Assembly: GCF_034190915.1 (NCBI RefSeq)
Contig: NW_026947502.1
Location: forward strand, 39,214,785 to 39,278,784
Reading direction: 5' to 3'
DNA from: Cavia porcellus
Taxonomy: Eukaryota > Chordata > Mammalia > Rodentia > Caviidae
DNA: 64,000 nt
Each line of letters begins with the position of its first letter. Position 1 is the first letter of the stretch. Both the position numbers and the translations under genes were made by a program. The notes under the pieces are model-generated. The model made no database searches. It had not been told where the DNA came from and saw nothing but the letters and a program-made list of their open reading frames with translations. Below, one piece after another: positions 63,372 to 64,000 of the stretch.

Positions 63372-63720
63372 AAAAATTTATAAGAACTGTGGGAGTAATA
63401 AAACCCAAAATGTGTAATTGTTATCATAAAAAAGAGAGGAAAGAAAGTGATCTAAGGGATATAACTGCAAATATATTTGAGTGTGTAGGATGGAGAACCA
63501 TATGACTGAGTTTTTGTTGGGTCATTGAACAGAACTGTCTGCAATCTCGCTGTATTAATGTCCACTTTGTATGTTTTAATTTTGTAATCTGGACAACTGT
63601 TTCTGAGATGACAATGTGTAGTCTATTAACTAGTGATTTCTTACTGTATATTTTTTCTCTTGAAATTCTGTATTACTTGTAGCTTTTTACTGTTTTGTTT
63701 TTCTCTTTAAATAAAAAAAA
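63372..63720 (+). mobile_element. 5'-truncated LINE-1 (3' UTR only)
   Basis: It aligns to 61545-61875: TAATAAAACCCAAAATGTG, AAAAAAGAGAGGAAAG, AAGGGATATAACTGC, CCACTTTGTATG, TTAACTAGTGATTTCTTACTG. It ends in AATAAA (63710-63715) and a short A run. Only the 3' UTR was copied or has survived, typical of 5'-truncated L1 insertions. Confidence 0.9.
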
Positions 63721-63910
63721 TTGTTGAGCCGCAAACAGCACATGAAAATCAACTAATTAAACTAAGCATATCAATACCTAAAAAAATCCTCAAAAACAAA
63801 ATCTCAGTACACTAAAAGTATCAGAAAATCAATGTGCATTTCCAAAAAAAAAACTCTGAGACTAGACTAGTAAGAAGGAAATTTCTTCAGTCAAAGAACA
63901 TAATAAACAA
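63721..63910. other. Short unassigned A-rich stretch
   Basis: A-rich, no recognised feature. Confidence 0.5.
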
Positions 63911-64000
63911 CAGGGGATAACTCAGTAATAGAGGCTTACCCAGCCTGTGTGAGATCCTGGGTTTGACTCTTCAGCACTACAAACAAAGAAACAAACAAAA
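63911..64000 (+). mobile_element. ID-like tRNA-derived SINE, reaching the window edge
   Basis: It shows ACAGGGGATAACTCAGTAATAG (degenerate A box) and CTGGGTTTGACTCTTCAGC (B box), then an A-rich tail of AAAC units that runs off the window. It is more diverged than the copies at 16.0, 18.2 and 37.1 kb and resembles a different ID subfamily. Confidence 0.75.

Overview
This window is AT-rich, gene-poor mammalian nuclear DNA, most probably from a rodent. The support is the repeat fauna. There are 7SL-derived SINEs with the internal duplication typical of rodent B1. There are tRNA-derived SINEs with ID-like A and B boxes. There are MaLR-type LTRs ending in a degenerate version of the rodent/mammalian MaLR terminus. 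There are LINE-1 copies of several ages, old MIR and L2 fragments, and many long dinucleotide repeats. The tRNA-SINE variant (GGCATAAGCGCCTGC after the A box) is not the murine ID consensus; a castorimorph (beaver-like) rodent is my inference only. No protein-coding exon, tRNA gene, rRNA or host ncRNA gene could be supported.

Layout. At 0-33.8 kb lies mostly unassigned intergenic or intronic DNA. It is sprinkled with a solo MaLR LTR (57-420), MIR fragments (4.4, 9.7, 12.2 kb), a B1/ID cluster (15.6-16.5 kb), an ID SINE with clear target duplications (18.2 kb), compound microsatellites (7.8, 11.7, 13.8, 18.0, 18.4, 23.0 kb) and an MLT1-like LTR (24.1 kb). At 33.86-36.03 kb is a MaLR retrovirus-like element with both LTRs and a decayed internal region. 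At 37.4-40.9 kb are minus-strand LINE-1 sequences: an old L1 3' half, then a second L1 3' UTR joined directly to the endonuclease part of ORF2. At 44.7-47.4 kb are another MaLR LTR and an ancient plus-strand L1 5' fragment. At 55.3-61.88 kb is a near full-length plus-strand L1 with a 5' UTR of tandem ~181-bp monomers, decayed ORF1 and ORF2, and a 3' UTR. At 62.2-64.0 kb are a 7SL SINE, an older L1 fragment, a second copy of the same L1 3' UTR, and an ID-like SINE running into the window edge.

The coding sequence that can be recognised is retrotransposon sequence, and all of it is broken. The L1 at 55-62 kb has frameshifts, stops, two altered endonuclease catalytic positions and an altered reverse-transcriptase catalytic aspartate. 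A few short minus-strand stretches (1.8, 5.3, 28.7 and 43.7-44.3 kb) read like possible relics of processed genes, but I could not identify a parent. I did not find a convincing new biological system. The most informative structures are the monomeric L1 promoter array, the rearranged minus-strand L1 pair and the intact-architecture MaLR element.
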